Assembly: GCA_015061745.1 (NCBI GenBank)
Contig: SUWB01000009.1
Coordinates: 1-64,000, forward strand
Length of the DNA: 64,000 nucleotides
Origin: Lentisphaerota bacterium
Lineage (GTDB): Bacteria; Verrucomicrobiota; Lentisphaeria; Victivallales; Victivallaceae
Reading direction: 5' to 3'
Made by a program: the position numbers and the translations under genes. The number at the start of each line of letters is the position of its first letter. Positions within the stretch are counted from its first letter, which is position 1. The notes beneath the pieces are model-generated. The model was given only the letters and a program-made list of their open reading frames with translations. It searched no databases and had not been told where the DNA came from. This document shows, piece after piece, positions 35,715-44,567 of this stretch.

Positions 35715-36278
35715 TTGAATCAGGAAAAAACAAATCATATATATGCCGGCCGCCGCCGCAGCACCGGTATGATCCAACGGCTTAATCTCGCCCCCCTTAT
35801 GGGTCGGCGGGATGCCGTTTATGATGCCGTTGCAAAGTTTGCAATCGGTCCCTGTATTTTTCCTCAGGTCTCTGAGCTTCTCAAGATGCTCAACAGTGCA
35901 GAAAAAGACTCTTTGGAACTGCTCACAATGTTGAGCAGTCCTGACACCATTGACCGGGAACGGAATATGCTTGAGCATATCCGCAAGGTCATCCGGCTGC
36001 TGCAAGTTATTGAGGCTTGGATCAGCAGCCGCACCTCAAAACCTTCTCCGGGAAAAACAGGAAAAGAAGATGATGATACAGACCCCGTACTTATAACTGT
36101 TGTCTCAAGACTTTCTTCTTTGATCCGCAATGCCAGTCCCCATCTGATCCGCTACCGGGCTTATGCCGAAAAAAGTGCAAGCCCTTCTTATGCGGACCGT
36201 TACAAAAAATCATATTCTTTTTATCTGGGAATATATCAGAGCCGCTTGCCGGCACTGCCCAAAACAGTGGAAAATTGA
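35715..36278 (+). CDS. Hypothetical helical protein between serA and purL
   Basis: Not recognised. About 187 residues, mostly helical, with Leu-rich segments (VSELLKMLNSAEKDSLELLTML and IRKVIRLLQVIEAWI) and a charged low-complexity linker (KTGKEDDDTD). The likely start is TTG 35715 with a GAGG site 8 nt upstream; ATG 35769 is an alternative. The stop lies 3 bp before the purL ATG, so it is probably co-transcribed. I treat it as real because it fills the gap exactly and the frame has natural protein composition. Confidence 0.55.
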   Translation: MNQEKTNHIYAGRRRSTGMIQRLNLAPLMGRRDAVYDAVAKFAIGPCIFPQVSELLKMLNSAEKDSLELLTMLSSPDTIDRERNMLEHIRKVIRLLQVIEAWISSRTSKPSPGKTGKEDDDTDPVLITVVSRLSSLIRNASPHLIRYRAYAEKSASPSYADRYKKSYSFYLGIYQSRLPALPKTVEN

Positions 36279-36281
36279 TCT

Positions 36282-39236
36282 ATGAATTATCGGATTGAAA
36301 TCACGACTTTGCCGACTATGCACGATTCCCGTGCCGCCGGCGTCCGCAATGCCATTGCTGAACAGTTCGGCATCAAGCTTGAAAATCTGCTCTCCCGGGA
36401 TGTTTACACCATTTCATCCCCCTCAATCAGCAGCGACGAAGCCTTTGCCATCGCCGGCAGAATCAGCAATCCGGTTCTGCACTGTTTTCAGGTGAATGAC
36501 CGGAAATCAGAGAATTTCGCAGTTCTTCCTCAGTGTGACGCCCTTATCGCCGTGGGATTCCGTCCCGGTGTGACCGACAACGTGGGCCGTACTCTGAGTG
36601 CTGCGTCCTCTGACGTGCTCGGCCGCAAAGTGAACGCCGATGAATACTTTTTCAGCTCAACTGAGTATCTGCTCTACGGCGATATTTCAAAAGAAAAAGC
36701 CGAACTTATCGGTAAAAAGCTCCTTGCCAATGAACTGATCCAGACTGTGGTTGTCCTCACCGGAGCCGACACAGAAAACGTCCCCCTCAATCTGCCTCTG
36801 GTCAACGGCGGTTCCGAGATCCGGGTCAACGAATACGATCTGGAAGTCAGCGACGCCGAGCTGGAAGAAATCAGCCGTAAAGGTACTCTGGCCCTCTCTC
36901 TCGAAGAAATGAAGTCCATTCAGAACTACTTCCGTTCCGAAAAACGCCGCCCCACCGACGTGGAACTTGAAGTCCTCGCCCAGACCTGGAGTGAACACTG
37001 CAAACACAAGATCTTCAGTGCCGATATCGATTACACCGAAAAGGTCCCCGGCACTGCTGAAAAACAGGAAACCATCAACTCCTGCTACAAGAGTTTTATC
37101 CAGAAATCCACCAAAGAGATCGCCGAAAAGGTGGACTTCCTTGTTTCTGTTTTCAAAGACAACGCAGGTGTCATCGACTTTGACGAAAAATGCGACGTCG
37201 CCTATAAAGTTGAAACTCACAACAGTCCTTCAGCCCTTGACCCTTACGGCGGTGCTATGACCGGTATCGTCGGTGTCAACCGCGACCCTATGGGTACCGG
37301 ACAGGGCGCAGAACTGCTGCTTAATGTCTGGGGTTACTGCCTGGGCTCCCCCTTCAGTGCCGATGAACTGATCCCCGAAGGTCTGCTCCACCCCCGCCGT
37401 CTGCGCGACGGTGTCCACAAAGGTGTTATCGACGGCGGCAACCAGAGCGGTATTCCTTATGCCAACGGCTGGGAATTCTTTGATGACCGCTATATCGGCA
37501 AACCTCTTGTTTTCTGCGGTACTGCCGGTAAGATCCCCAAGATGATCAACGGTGTTCCCGGAGCTTCCAAACGCATCGAACCCGGCGACCTGATCGTTAT
37601 GGGCGGTGGACGCATCGGTAAGGACGGTATCCACGGTGCAACTTTCTCAAGTGAAGAACTCCACAAAGACAGTCCCGTTCAGGCTGTGCAGATCGGTGAC
37701 CCCATCACCCAGAAAAAGCTGTCCGACTTCATCCTTGAAGCCCGGGACAAAGGTCTCTACCGTTTCATCACCGATAACGGTGCCGGCGGTCTTTCATCAA
37801 GCGTGGGCGAAATGGCCGAGGAATGCGGCGGCTGCCGTCTCGATCTGGCCAAAGCTCCCTTGAAATATTCCGGTCTCCAGCCCTGGGAAATCCTGGTTTC
37901 TGAAGCTCAGGAACGTATGAGTTTCGCCGTTCCCCCGGAAAAACTGGCTGAATTCCAGCGTCTTGCTGCTGAACGTGATGTGGAAGTCACTGTCCTGGGT
38001 GAATTCACCAATGACGGATTTTTCCACATCCTCTACAACGAAAAGACCGTTGCCCGTCTTTCCATCGAATTTATGCACAAGGGCCTGCCCAAGATGCAGC
38101 TCAAGGCTGTCTGGGTTCCTCCCGTGCACGAAGAACCCTGCCTCTGCGGCCGGGATGCTGCCAAAGATTTGATCGACCTGGCCGGTTCTCTGAACATCTG
38201 TTCCGACGAATACAAAGCCCGTCAGTACGACCACGAAGTGAAAGGTCTGAGCGTGCTGAAACCCTTTGTCGGCAAAGAACGTGATGTCCAGTCCGATGCC
38301 ACAGTCTCTATGATCGAGCCTTTGAACAAGGCCGGTATCGTTCTGTCTTCAGGTATTCTGCCCCGGTACAGCGACGTTGACACCTACCATATGGCTGCCA
38401 GCTGTATCGACCTTGCCATCCGCCGCATCATCGCAGTGGGCGGCCATCCCGGCAAGATCGCTGTGCTTGACAACTTCTGCTGGCCCGATCCGGTCCAGAG
38501 TGCCAAGACTCCCGATGGAGAATACAAACTGGCTCAGCTTGTCCGGGCCAACAAGGCTATCTACGACTATACAAAATCCTTCCTGACTCCCTGTATCTCA
38601 GGTAAGGACTCAATGAAAAACGACAGTACCCGCGGCGGCCGCAAGATTTCCATTCCGCCCACCTTGCTCATCAGTGCCATTGCCAAGATCGACGATGTGA
38701 GCCGTGCAGTCTCTCTTGATGCCAAACGGGCCGGAGACCTGGTTTACGTCATCGGCGATACCGCTGCTGAACTGGGCGGCAGTGAATACTTCGCTCTGTT
38801 GGGTGCCGTCGGCAACACCTGTCCCAAAGTGGATGCTGAAAAGGCAAAAGCCATTTATGCAAAGGTCGCAGAAGCAACCGGAGCCAAGATCGTCAATTCT
38901 CTGACCACTCCGGCTTTGGGAGGTCTGGGTATCGCTTTTGCAAAAACCGCTATGGGCGGCAGACTCGGTCTCAAGATCGCTCTTGACAAAGTGCCCGTCA
39001 CCGGAAAATGCTCCGAACTCGAAGCTCTTTTCTCAGAATCCAACAGCCGTTTTGTGGCAACTGTTGCTCCTGAAAAGAAAGCAGAGTTTGAAAAAGCTCT
39101 TGCCGGTATCACCTTTGCCTGTGTGGGCGAAGTAACCGATTCTCAGACAATCGAATTCAGCGGCAAAGAACTCAACTTCAACGTGGGCATTGCCGATTTG
39201 CTCAAGAGTTACAAATCCACTCTTGACCACATTTGA
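36282..39236 (+). CDS. purL: Phosphoribosylformylglycinamidine synthase, synthetase subunit
   Basis: ATP-dependent step 4 of purine synthesis, FGAR to FGAM; 984 residues. An N-terminal PurS-like region (about 1-170) precedes two AIR-synthase-related halves. The first starts at TWSEHCKHKIF and includes DNGAGGLSSSVGEMAEECGG; the second includes ISGKDSMKND. The glutaminase (PurQ) domain of the 1300-residue fused enzyme is absent, so a separate PurQ must supply ammonia; none is seen in this window. Downstream, 100 bp of untranslated DNA leads to the sigma factor gene. Confidence 0.9.
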   Translation: MNYRIEITTLPTMHDSRAAGVRNAIAEQFGIKLENLLSRDVYTISSPSISSDEAFAIAGRISNPVLHCFQVNDRKSENFAVLPQCDALIAVGFRPGVTDNVGRTLSAASSDVLGRKVNADEYFFSSTEYLLYGDISKEKAELIGKKLLANELIQTVVVLTGADTENVPLNLPLVNGGSEIRVNEYDLEVSDAELEEISRKGTLALSLEEMKSIQNYFRSEKRRPTDVELEVLAQTWSEHCKHKIFSADIDYTEKVPGTAEKQETINSCYKSFIQKSTKEIAEKVDFLVSVFKDNAGVIDFDEKCDVAYKVETHNSPSALDPYGGAMTGIVGVNRDPMGTGQGAELLLNVWGYCLGSPFSADELIPEGLLHPRRLRDGVHKGVIDGGNQSGIPYANGWEFFDDRYIGKPLVFCGTAGKIPKMINGVPGASKRIEPGDLIVMGGGRIGKDGIHGATFSSEELHKDSPVQAVQIGDPITQKKLSDFILEARDKGLYRFITDNGAGGLSSSVGEMAEECGGCRLDLAKAPLKYSGLQPWEILVSEAQERMSFAVPPEKLAEFQRLAAERDVEVTVLGEFTNDGFFHILYNEKTVARLSIEFMHKGLPKMQLKAVWVPPVHEEPCLCGRDAAKDLIDLAGSLNICSDEYKARQYDHEVKGLSVLKPFVGKERDVQSDATVSMIEPLNKAGIVLSSGILPRYSDVDTYHMAASCIDLAIRRIIAVGGHPGKIAVLDNFCWPDPVQSAKTPDGEYKLAQLVRANKAIYDYTKSFLTPCISGKDSMKNDSTRGGRKISIPPTLLISAIAKIDDVSRAVSLDAKRAGDLVYVIGDTAAELGGSEYFALLGAVGNTCPKVDAEKAKAIYAKVAEATGAKIVNSLTTPALGGLGIAFAKTAMGGRLGLKIALDKVPVTGKCSELEALFSESNSRFVATVAPEKKAEFEKALAGITFACVGEVTDSQTIEFSGKELNFNVGIADLLKSYKSTLDHI

Positions 39237-39279
39237 TCGTACAGGCAGAGCGATTGGGACGTTCTGCATTAATAAAAAA

Positions 39280-39313
39280 TGCTGTGCCTTTTTTGAGGAG
39301 AGAAGGCACAGCA
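39280..39313 (+). promoter_or_regulatory. Perfect 11-bp hairpin in the leader of the sigma factor gene
   Basis: TGCTGTGCCTT (39280-39290) pairs exactly with AAGGCACAGCA (39303-39313). The 12-nt loop holds GAGGAG. It ends 13 nt before the GGGG ribosome site of the sigma gene. No T-run follows, so a terminator is unlikely. It could control translation or message stability. Confidence 0.55.
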
Positions 39314-39337
39314 GACAACCAAAAAAGGGGAATGACT

Positions 39338-40072
39338 ATGGGGAGCGATGAGGAGCGCAAGCCTGAAGTCGAGGCCTTGATCGAGAGCAATATGCGGTTG
39401 GTCCTTAAGATCGCCAATGAGTTTCTCGGTCGGGGTTTGTCGTGGGATGACCTTGTGTCAGAAGGCAATATGGGACTGGTGATAGCGGCACGCCGCTTTG
39501 ATCCCAGCCGAGGTGCGAAATTCAGCACTTACAGTGCCTGTTGGATCAAACAGGCCATCCGTCTTGCCATTGCTGAACAGGGGCAGACAGTGCGTGTTCC
39601 AATGGGAACACAGATCAACTTCCGCAGAATCAAAAAAGCAGTAAAAACACTGACTGAACAGTTGGGCCGCCCGCCCACCAACGATGAGGTGGCAAGTTTT
39701 ACCAATCTGCCTTTGGTCACAGTTGAGCGGCTGCGGGATGCCAAACAGCTCAATATCACCTCGCTCAATGCACCGCTTGACGACGATACGCCCGAAGGAG
39801 GGCAGCACATTGATGTCGTCACGGATGAGACTTTTCCGTCTCCTGCTGATGAAATGGTGAAAGTTGAAGATGTGGAACAACTGCTCCGTCTGATAGATAC
39901 CCTGTCAGAAAGAGAACGCAAAGTCATCTGTCTGCGTTTCGGTATCGGGGGCAGACCTGTCAGAACTTTGGATCAGGTGGGAAAAGAACTGAACTGTACC
40001 AATGAACGGGTACGGCAAATACAAAATCTTGCCTTAAAAAAATTACATAACCGTATGGTGAAGCTGAAATGA
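39338..40072 (+). CDS. RNA polymerase sigma-70 family factor
   Basis: Sigma factor of about 244 residues with regions 2, 3 and 4. Region 2 is NMRLVLKIANEFLGRGLSWD...FSTYSACWIKQAIRLAI, region 3 PPTNDEVASFTNLPLVTVER, and region 4 LSERERKVICLRFGIGGRPVRTLDQVGKEL with the HTH NCTNERVRQIQNLALKKL. Region 1.1 is absent, so it is an alternative factor of the RpoS/RpoH or group 2-3 type and not the primary sigma. I chose ATG 39338 (GGGG site at 39327-39330, spacing 7); earlier in-frame starts lack good sites. The stop overlaps the dus start (ATGA). Confidence 0.88.
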   Translation: MGSDEERKPEVEALIESNMRLVLKIANEFLGRGLSWDDLVSEGNMGLVIAARRFDPSRGAKFSTYSACWIKQAIRLAIAEQGQTVRVPMGTQINFRRIKKAVKTLTEQLGRPPTNDEVASFTNLPLVTVERLRDAKQLNITSLNAPLDDDTPEGGQHIDVVTDETFPSPADEMVKVEDVEQLLRLIDTLSERERKVICLRFGIGGRPVRTLDQVGKELNCTNERVRQIQNLALKKLHNRMVKLK

Positions 40073-41022
40073 TTTATGAACCGGACGCTCTTGTTTTAGC
40101 TCCGCTGTCGGGTTTTACCGATGCTCCCTATCGCAGGAGTGCCCGGAGATGCGGCTGCCGCTATGCCTTTACCGAAATGGTGGATGCGGCAAGCCTCACC
40201 TTTGCGTTTGACCGCTCAAAAGATTTATTGCTGCGCTATGAAGATGAGGATTTTCTGGGCGTTCAGCTTTTGGGCGGCAACGCAGACCATATCAAAGAAG
40301 CAGTCCAAAAGCTCAATGAGTTCAACTTTGACGTGCTGGACTTCAATCTGGGCTGTCCCGTCCCCAAAGTGGCAAAAAAATGTGCCGGTGCGGAGCTGGG
40401 ACTCCATTACGAAGAAGCGATCCGCTGTTTTGATACAGTGGCAAAGTACAGCAAATTTCCGGTCACTGCCAAATTAAGAATTCTTGATATGGATGATCCG
40501 GAACCGACTTTGAAGTTGTGCCGGGGACTCGTCAACTGCGGAGCACAAGCCCTGACAGTTCACGGACGGGTCAAAAAAGCCTTTTATTCAGGCACAGTTC
40601 ACCACGAGATCATCAAAGCGGTCCACGATACTTTCCCGGAAATTGAAGTCATTGCCAACGGCGGTGTCAATTCAGTCGATTCTTACCGCACGATGAAAGA
40701 GCGTACCGGCTGCACCCGGGTTATGCTGGCAACAGGAGCTATGGGAAATCCCTGGCTTTTCCGTCAGCTTCAGGACCCGGAACATTTTACCGCTCCCACC
40801 TTTCAGGAATGGCGTGCTGTCATCGAAGAACAATCCCGGGGAATGGTGGAGCTTTACGGTTCTGAATGTGCTTTCCGTCACGGCAGAAAAATTTTTCACG
40901 ATTACCTGAAGGGCCGCGGATTTCACGGTTCTTTGCGGGCCGTCGCCTCCGCCACTTCCTGTGAAGCAGATTTGAAGGCGTGGCTTGATATGGCAGAAGA
41001 AAGCGGAGTTATGCCCAGATGA
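40069..41022 (+). CDS. tRNA-dihydrouridine synthase
   Basis: FMN-dependent reductase that makes dihydrouridine in tRNA D-loops; 317 residues. Family motifs are APLSGFTDAPYRR (11-23), QLLGGNADHI, the catalytic Cys96 in NLGCPVPK, KLRI near 150 and NGGVNS near 200. A C-terminal helical tRNA-binding domain follows. It overlaps both the sigma factor gene and the next gene by 4 bp (ATGA), so the three are translationally coupled. Confidence 0.92.
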   Translation: MIYEPDALVLAPLSGFTDAPYRRSARRCGCRYAFTEMVDAASLTFAFDRSKDLLLRYEDEDFLGVQLLGGNADHIKEAVQKLNEFNFDVLDFNLGCPVPKVAKKCAGAELGLHYEEAIRCFDTVAKYSKFPVTAKLRILDMDDPEPTLKLCRGLVNCGAQALTVHGRVKKAFYSGTVHHEIIKAVHDTFPEIEVIANGGVNSVDSYRTMKERTGCTRVMLATGAMGNPWLFRQLQDPEHFTAPTFQEWRAVIEEQSRGMVELYGSECAFRHGRKIFHDYLKGRGFHGSLRAVASATSCEADLKAWLDMAEESGVMPR

Positions 41023-42764
41023 AAAGAGTTGAAAAAATCCGCCGCTATGCTTGGGCAGGTCTGCTTTTGAGCTTGCCTCTTTTTTCCTATCCGTTAGCCT
41101 GGTCTATGGTTTTCAAAGGAGCTCTTCCCGGTTGGGATATGTTTCAGGGATGTACGCCTGCTGTTATCGCACTGGCGGCACTGGCGGCGGCCATTGCAGA
41201 ACCGGGACGGCTTATCAAAGCCTGGCAGAGTTCAAAAGTTTTACGTTCCTTTCTCATTGCGATCGCACTTTGTACCGTTGCAGCCGGAGCACAACAGCTT
41301 CTTTACGGCGGCATCTGGGAATATTTTTTCCACGGACTTTTCGCTCTCACGCTGCCTCTTGCGGGTATCGCTCTTGCTCCCGAACTGAAACGGCTGCTGC
41401 CCTGGTGGTGCAGCGGCTTATTTTTCCTGCTGCTGCTGTCAACAGTCAACTCGCCTATGTGTTCAGGATTTACAGGCAACTGGAACTGGAACTTTTCTCT
41501 GCTGGCAGTCACTCTTGTTGCCCTGGTGGTGCTGACATTCCGTTCAAGATGGCATCTTGCAGCGGCGGGTATCTCAGTCAGTGCCGGCGTTTTTTCAGTT
41601 TTTTACCTTTTCCCTGAGCTGGCTCCCCGGGGAACTCTTGCGGGAATCATCGGAGCAGCGGCAGCATTGGGAGTTGCGTTTCTTTTCAAACGCCAGGAGC
41701 GTTGGCGTTATGCCCTGCTTGCGGCTCTTGCCGGAGGCACTCTCTTTCTTTCTGCGGTCAACACCCCCGGGAACGCCGCTCTTGCGAACTCCCGTGTCCA
41801 GCTTTGGCGGGGGTCTCTTGATTTGGCTCTTTCGCACACCGTCATCGGTGTGGGGCCTGCCCGTTTTGAAAGCAAGATCCCGCCCTATCTGCCGCCTGAG
41901 TATTTTCTCTCGGACTATCCGGCAACCCGTCATCCTCATCCGCACAACGAATTGCTGAATATGTGGGCCGGTTACGGCATTGCCGGGATCTTGTATATAC
42001 TGTTGTGGATCGCCGCCGCAACACGGCAAATCAGACGCAAAGATCCGGCAGGACTCTGGTTGTTCTGGAGTGTTCTGCTGCTTTTGATACACGGTCTTTT
42101 TGATGTGCATTTAAGTATTCCCTTGCCGGGAACGCTCTTTTTCCTGATGCTGGGCACTATCTGCGGCAGCGGCTTATCAGGCAGAGAGACAGAGACGCCC
42201 CTTTTACGCAGACGTTATATCTGTGCCGCAGTTGTTTTGGCTCTTGGCGGATTTTTTCTGTGCCAGAACCTGCGTTCAGGGCAAGCTCTTTACGAAGGCA
42301 AGGTGCTGCTGATGCAAAACCGTAAAAAAGAAGCTCTTGAAAAATTCTGTAAATCGGCATTGATCTATCCCAGTGCGCCCGCTTTGTATATGGCGGGGCA
42401 GGTCGAATTTTTTGATTTCCACCGTCCGGATATGGCGATTTACTGGTGGAGACAAATCAAGAATGATTTGCGTATGAATTCTTTTATCCACCTGAACCGG
42501 CTTTTGGGACACGCTTTTGACGTGAAGGGAAATTACGCGCTTGCACTCCACTGCTTTGAACGGGAAGCCAGAGATTTTCCCTTCAGTGCCATAAACGCCG
42601 GTCTGCGTTTGGGGACACTGCAAAAAAGCGGGGCTCCGCCGGAAAAAATCAATGCCGCCGCTAATATTTTCAACAAAACTATGGAAATGCGGAAACTGAA
42701 ACCTTCTGATTTTCAACAGCTGCTCCGCAATCCGGAAAAAGACGATGAACCTCTGGTGCAGTAA
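41019..42764 (+). CDS. O-antigen ligase/polymerase-like membrane protein with TPR tail
   Basis: Integral membrane protein of 581 residues with about 11-12 hydrophobic segments (residues 10-410). It carries the Wzy/WaaL-type periplasmic motif HPHPHNELLNMWAGYGIAG near 310-330, where the His/Asn-Glu pair is diagnostic. The C-terminal 150 residues are soluble and TPR-like (KVLLMQNRKKEALEKFCKSA). It probably joins or polymerises a surface glycan at the membrane. It is directly followed (TAA then ATG) by a GT39-like protein, an expected partner. Confidence 0.85.
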   Translation: MKRVEKIRRYAWAGLLLSLPLFSYPLAWSMVFKGALPGWDMFQGCTPAVIALAALAAAIAEPGRLIKAWQSSKVLRSFLIAIALCTVAAGAQQLLYGGIWEYFFHGLFALTLPLAGIALAPELKRLLPWWCSGLFFLLLLSTVNSPMCSGFTGNWNWNFSLLAVTLVALVVLTFRSRWHLAAAGISVSAGVFSVFYLFPELAPRGTLAGIIGAAAALGVAFLFKRQERWRYALLAALAGGTLFLSAVNTPGNAALANSRVQLWRGSLDLALSHTVIGVGPARFESKIPPYLPPEYFLSDYPATRHPHPHNELLNMWAGYGIAGILYILLWIAAATRQIRRKDPAGLWLFWSVLLLLIHGLFDVHLSIPLPGTLFFLMLGTICGSGLSGRETETPLLRRRYICAAVVLALGGFFLCQNLRSGQALYEGKVLLMQNRKKEALEKFCKSALIYPSAPALYMAGQVEFFDFHRPDMAIYWWRQIKNDLRMNSFIHLNRLLGHAFDVKGNYALALHCFEREARDFPFSAINAGLRLGTLQKSGAPPEKINAAANIFNKTMEMRKLKPSDFQQLLRNPEKDDEPLVQ

Positions 42765-44555
42765 ATGAATGCCCTTGATCCATTTATTTTCCAATGGCAT
42801 ACTCCTTACTGGCACAGTCTGGGAGTTGCACTGCTGCTGCTTTCGGCTTTTTTCGGATGCGGGAAAGTTGTATTGCGCGCCTTTCCCAAAGAACACCTGA
42901 CAGCTTTCGGCTGCGGCACAGCCCTCTTTATGACCTTGTTTTCCCTGTCGGCTGCTGACAGAAATCTTCTTTGGGGAATCACCTTGCCTTTTTCCCTGTG
43001 GGGGCTATGGAAGTTATATTCTGCCGTCAAAGAAAATCCTTATCAAGCCTTGTTCACTGCTGTTTTTTTTCTGCTGACTCTCGGTTCTGCTCTCATCGTC
43101 CCCTACGCCTGGGATGAACAAACCTACCAACTGGCATTGCCTTTGCGTTACCTGCAAAACAGCTCTTTTGCCCCCTGCCCTGACAATCCTTACTCTTTTT
43201 ATCCGGCTCTGACAAGCTGGTTCTTTGCCAACGCCATAAAACAGGGAGGGCTGGCAGTGCCCCGTATCATCGTCAGCTTTCTGACACCGGTTCTGCTGCT
43301 GGGAGTATGGCGTTTGAGCCGTCCTCTGGGAAAAGCAGCAGCAGCAACTGCTGTGGCAGCACTTCTTGTTTCCCCCCTGCTGCTGGCGGCCAACCGGGGC
43401 GTTTATGTAGAAAACTTCATTGCTCTTTTTACTTTGTCCGGTTTCTTTGCTGCGTGGAAAATGCGTAAAAAATCTTTTTACGCGCCTCTTTTTTGCGGAG
43501 TTCTTGCCGGAGCAGCCTTTGCAGTCAAACCGACGGGTGCTTTGGGAAGTTTGTTTCTTTTCATTCTTTGCTTTCTTTCTTTGAAAAATTATAAAAAGGC
43601 CCTTCTTTTCTGCGGAGCGGCTTTTCTGTTCAGCTTTTTCTGGTATTTGCGTACCTTTCTTTACACGGGAAACTTTTTCTATCCCTACTCTTTTTTTCCG
43701 GCCCCGGGAAGCGTGGAGGAGTTTCACCGTCTTTCCGGCAGTGCCCGGTACGGTCTTGACGGAACAATGGGGCTTTTGCTGAACTGGCTCTTTGCCGGAT
43801 TTGACAGAAAAATTTTTGACGGGATCGTAACAGGTATGCAAATACCTTTTCTCGGGCTCTGTGCTTTGGCAGGTCTCTACGGGGCAGTAAAAGCTCACCC
43901 CCGGTGGAAGATGTTTTTTTTCCGGGCGATACTGGCACTGCTGCTGCCTTTGCTGCTCTGGTCGGTCTTTTTTCCACAAAGCCGTTTTCTGTTGTTCCTG
44001 CTTCCCTTTGCCGTTGCCGGAGGAGTTTGGGCAATCAGCCGTACGGCCTGGAAAAAATATCTTTTGATTCTCCCGGCGGTGATATTGCTTGGTGTTATAT
44101 TTTTTCAATCCCGTCCTTTTATGTACCATTACTTTGTCAGCTGGAAAATCCTGAACCCGGTACAGCACTCGCCGGGCAGAGCCTTGGCCTTTCTCTCAAA
44201 AGATCCCGGACTTTTCCAAAGTTTTTCCTATTTGAATTCAAACACGCCCCCTGACTCCCGGTGTCTGCTTCTTATGGAGCGGCGGGGACTCTACTGTCCC
44301 CGGAAATATGCTCTGGCGATTCCGGGCTTTGAACCGACTCTCACGCCTGTTCCTGAAACTTCAGAAAAATTGCTTGAAAAGTTGCGGCAATTTGATTATA
44401 TTATAGTAGGTGAGACCACTCAAAATGTGGATTTGCAAAGTGCCAACACTGAAGCGTGCAAACAAGTATTTTTACATCTTGAAACACTTATCCAAGAGGG
44501 CAAACTGCAAAAATTATCCTCCCCTGGATATTCTGTACTGCAAGTTATCAAATAA
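42765..44555 (+). CDS. GT39/ArnT-like membrane glycosyltransferase
   Basis: Polytopic membrane protein of 596 residues. The first periplasmic loop has the WDEQTYQLALPLRYL motif (acidic DE pair near 120), typical of lipid-linked-sugar glycosyltransferases of the PMT/ArnT type. About 11 membrane spans and a soluble C-terminal domain follow. It probably transfers a sugar from a polyprenyl-phosphate donor to a surface glycan or protein. It starts immediately after the stop of the O-antigen ligase-like gene. Confidence 0.8.
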   Translation: MNALDPFIFQWHTPYWHSLGVALLLLSAFFGCGKVVLRAFPKEHLTAFGCGTALFMTLFSLSAADRNLLWGITLPFSLWGLWKLYSAVKENPYQALFTAVFFLLTLGSALIVPYAWDEQTYQLALPLRYLQNSSFAPCPDNPYSFYPALTSWFFANAIKQGGLAVPRIIVSFLTPVLLLGVWRLSRPLGKAAAATAVAALLVSPLLLAANRGVYVENFIALFTLSGFFAAWKMRKKSFYAPLFCGVLAGAAFAVKPTGALGSLFLFILCFLSLKNYKKALLFCGAAFLFSFFWYLRTFLYTGNFFYPYSFFPAPGSVEEFHRLSGSARYGLDGTMGLLLNWLFAGFDRKIFDGIVTGMQIPFLGLCALAGLYGAVKAHPRWKMFFFRAILALLLPLLLWSVFFPQSRFLLFLLPFAVAGGVWAISRTAWKKYLLILPAVILLGVIFFQSRPFMYHYFVSWKILNPVQHSPGRALAFLSKDPGLFQSFSYLNSNTPPDSRCLLLMERRGLYCPRKYALAIPGFEPTLTPVPETSEKLLEKLRQFDYIIVGETTQNVDLQSANTEACKQVFLHLETLIQEGKLQKLSSPGYSVLQVIK

Positions 44556-44567
44556 AGGAGAAAAGCT

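Noticed and set aside
34096-35733. A 545-codon open frame on the minus strand opposite serA
   Set aside because: It mirrors serA exactly; the C-ending codon bias of serA keeps the antisense frame open. The predicted protein is Gly/Asp/Phe-rich with no domain.
43014-44168. Long minus-strand frame opposite the GT39-like gene
   Set aside because: Composition (Lys/Gln/Arg-rich, no domains) and position show it is a shadow of a membrane-protein gene.
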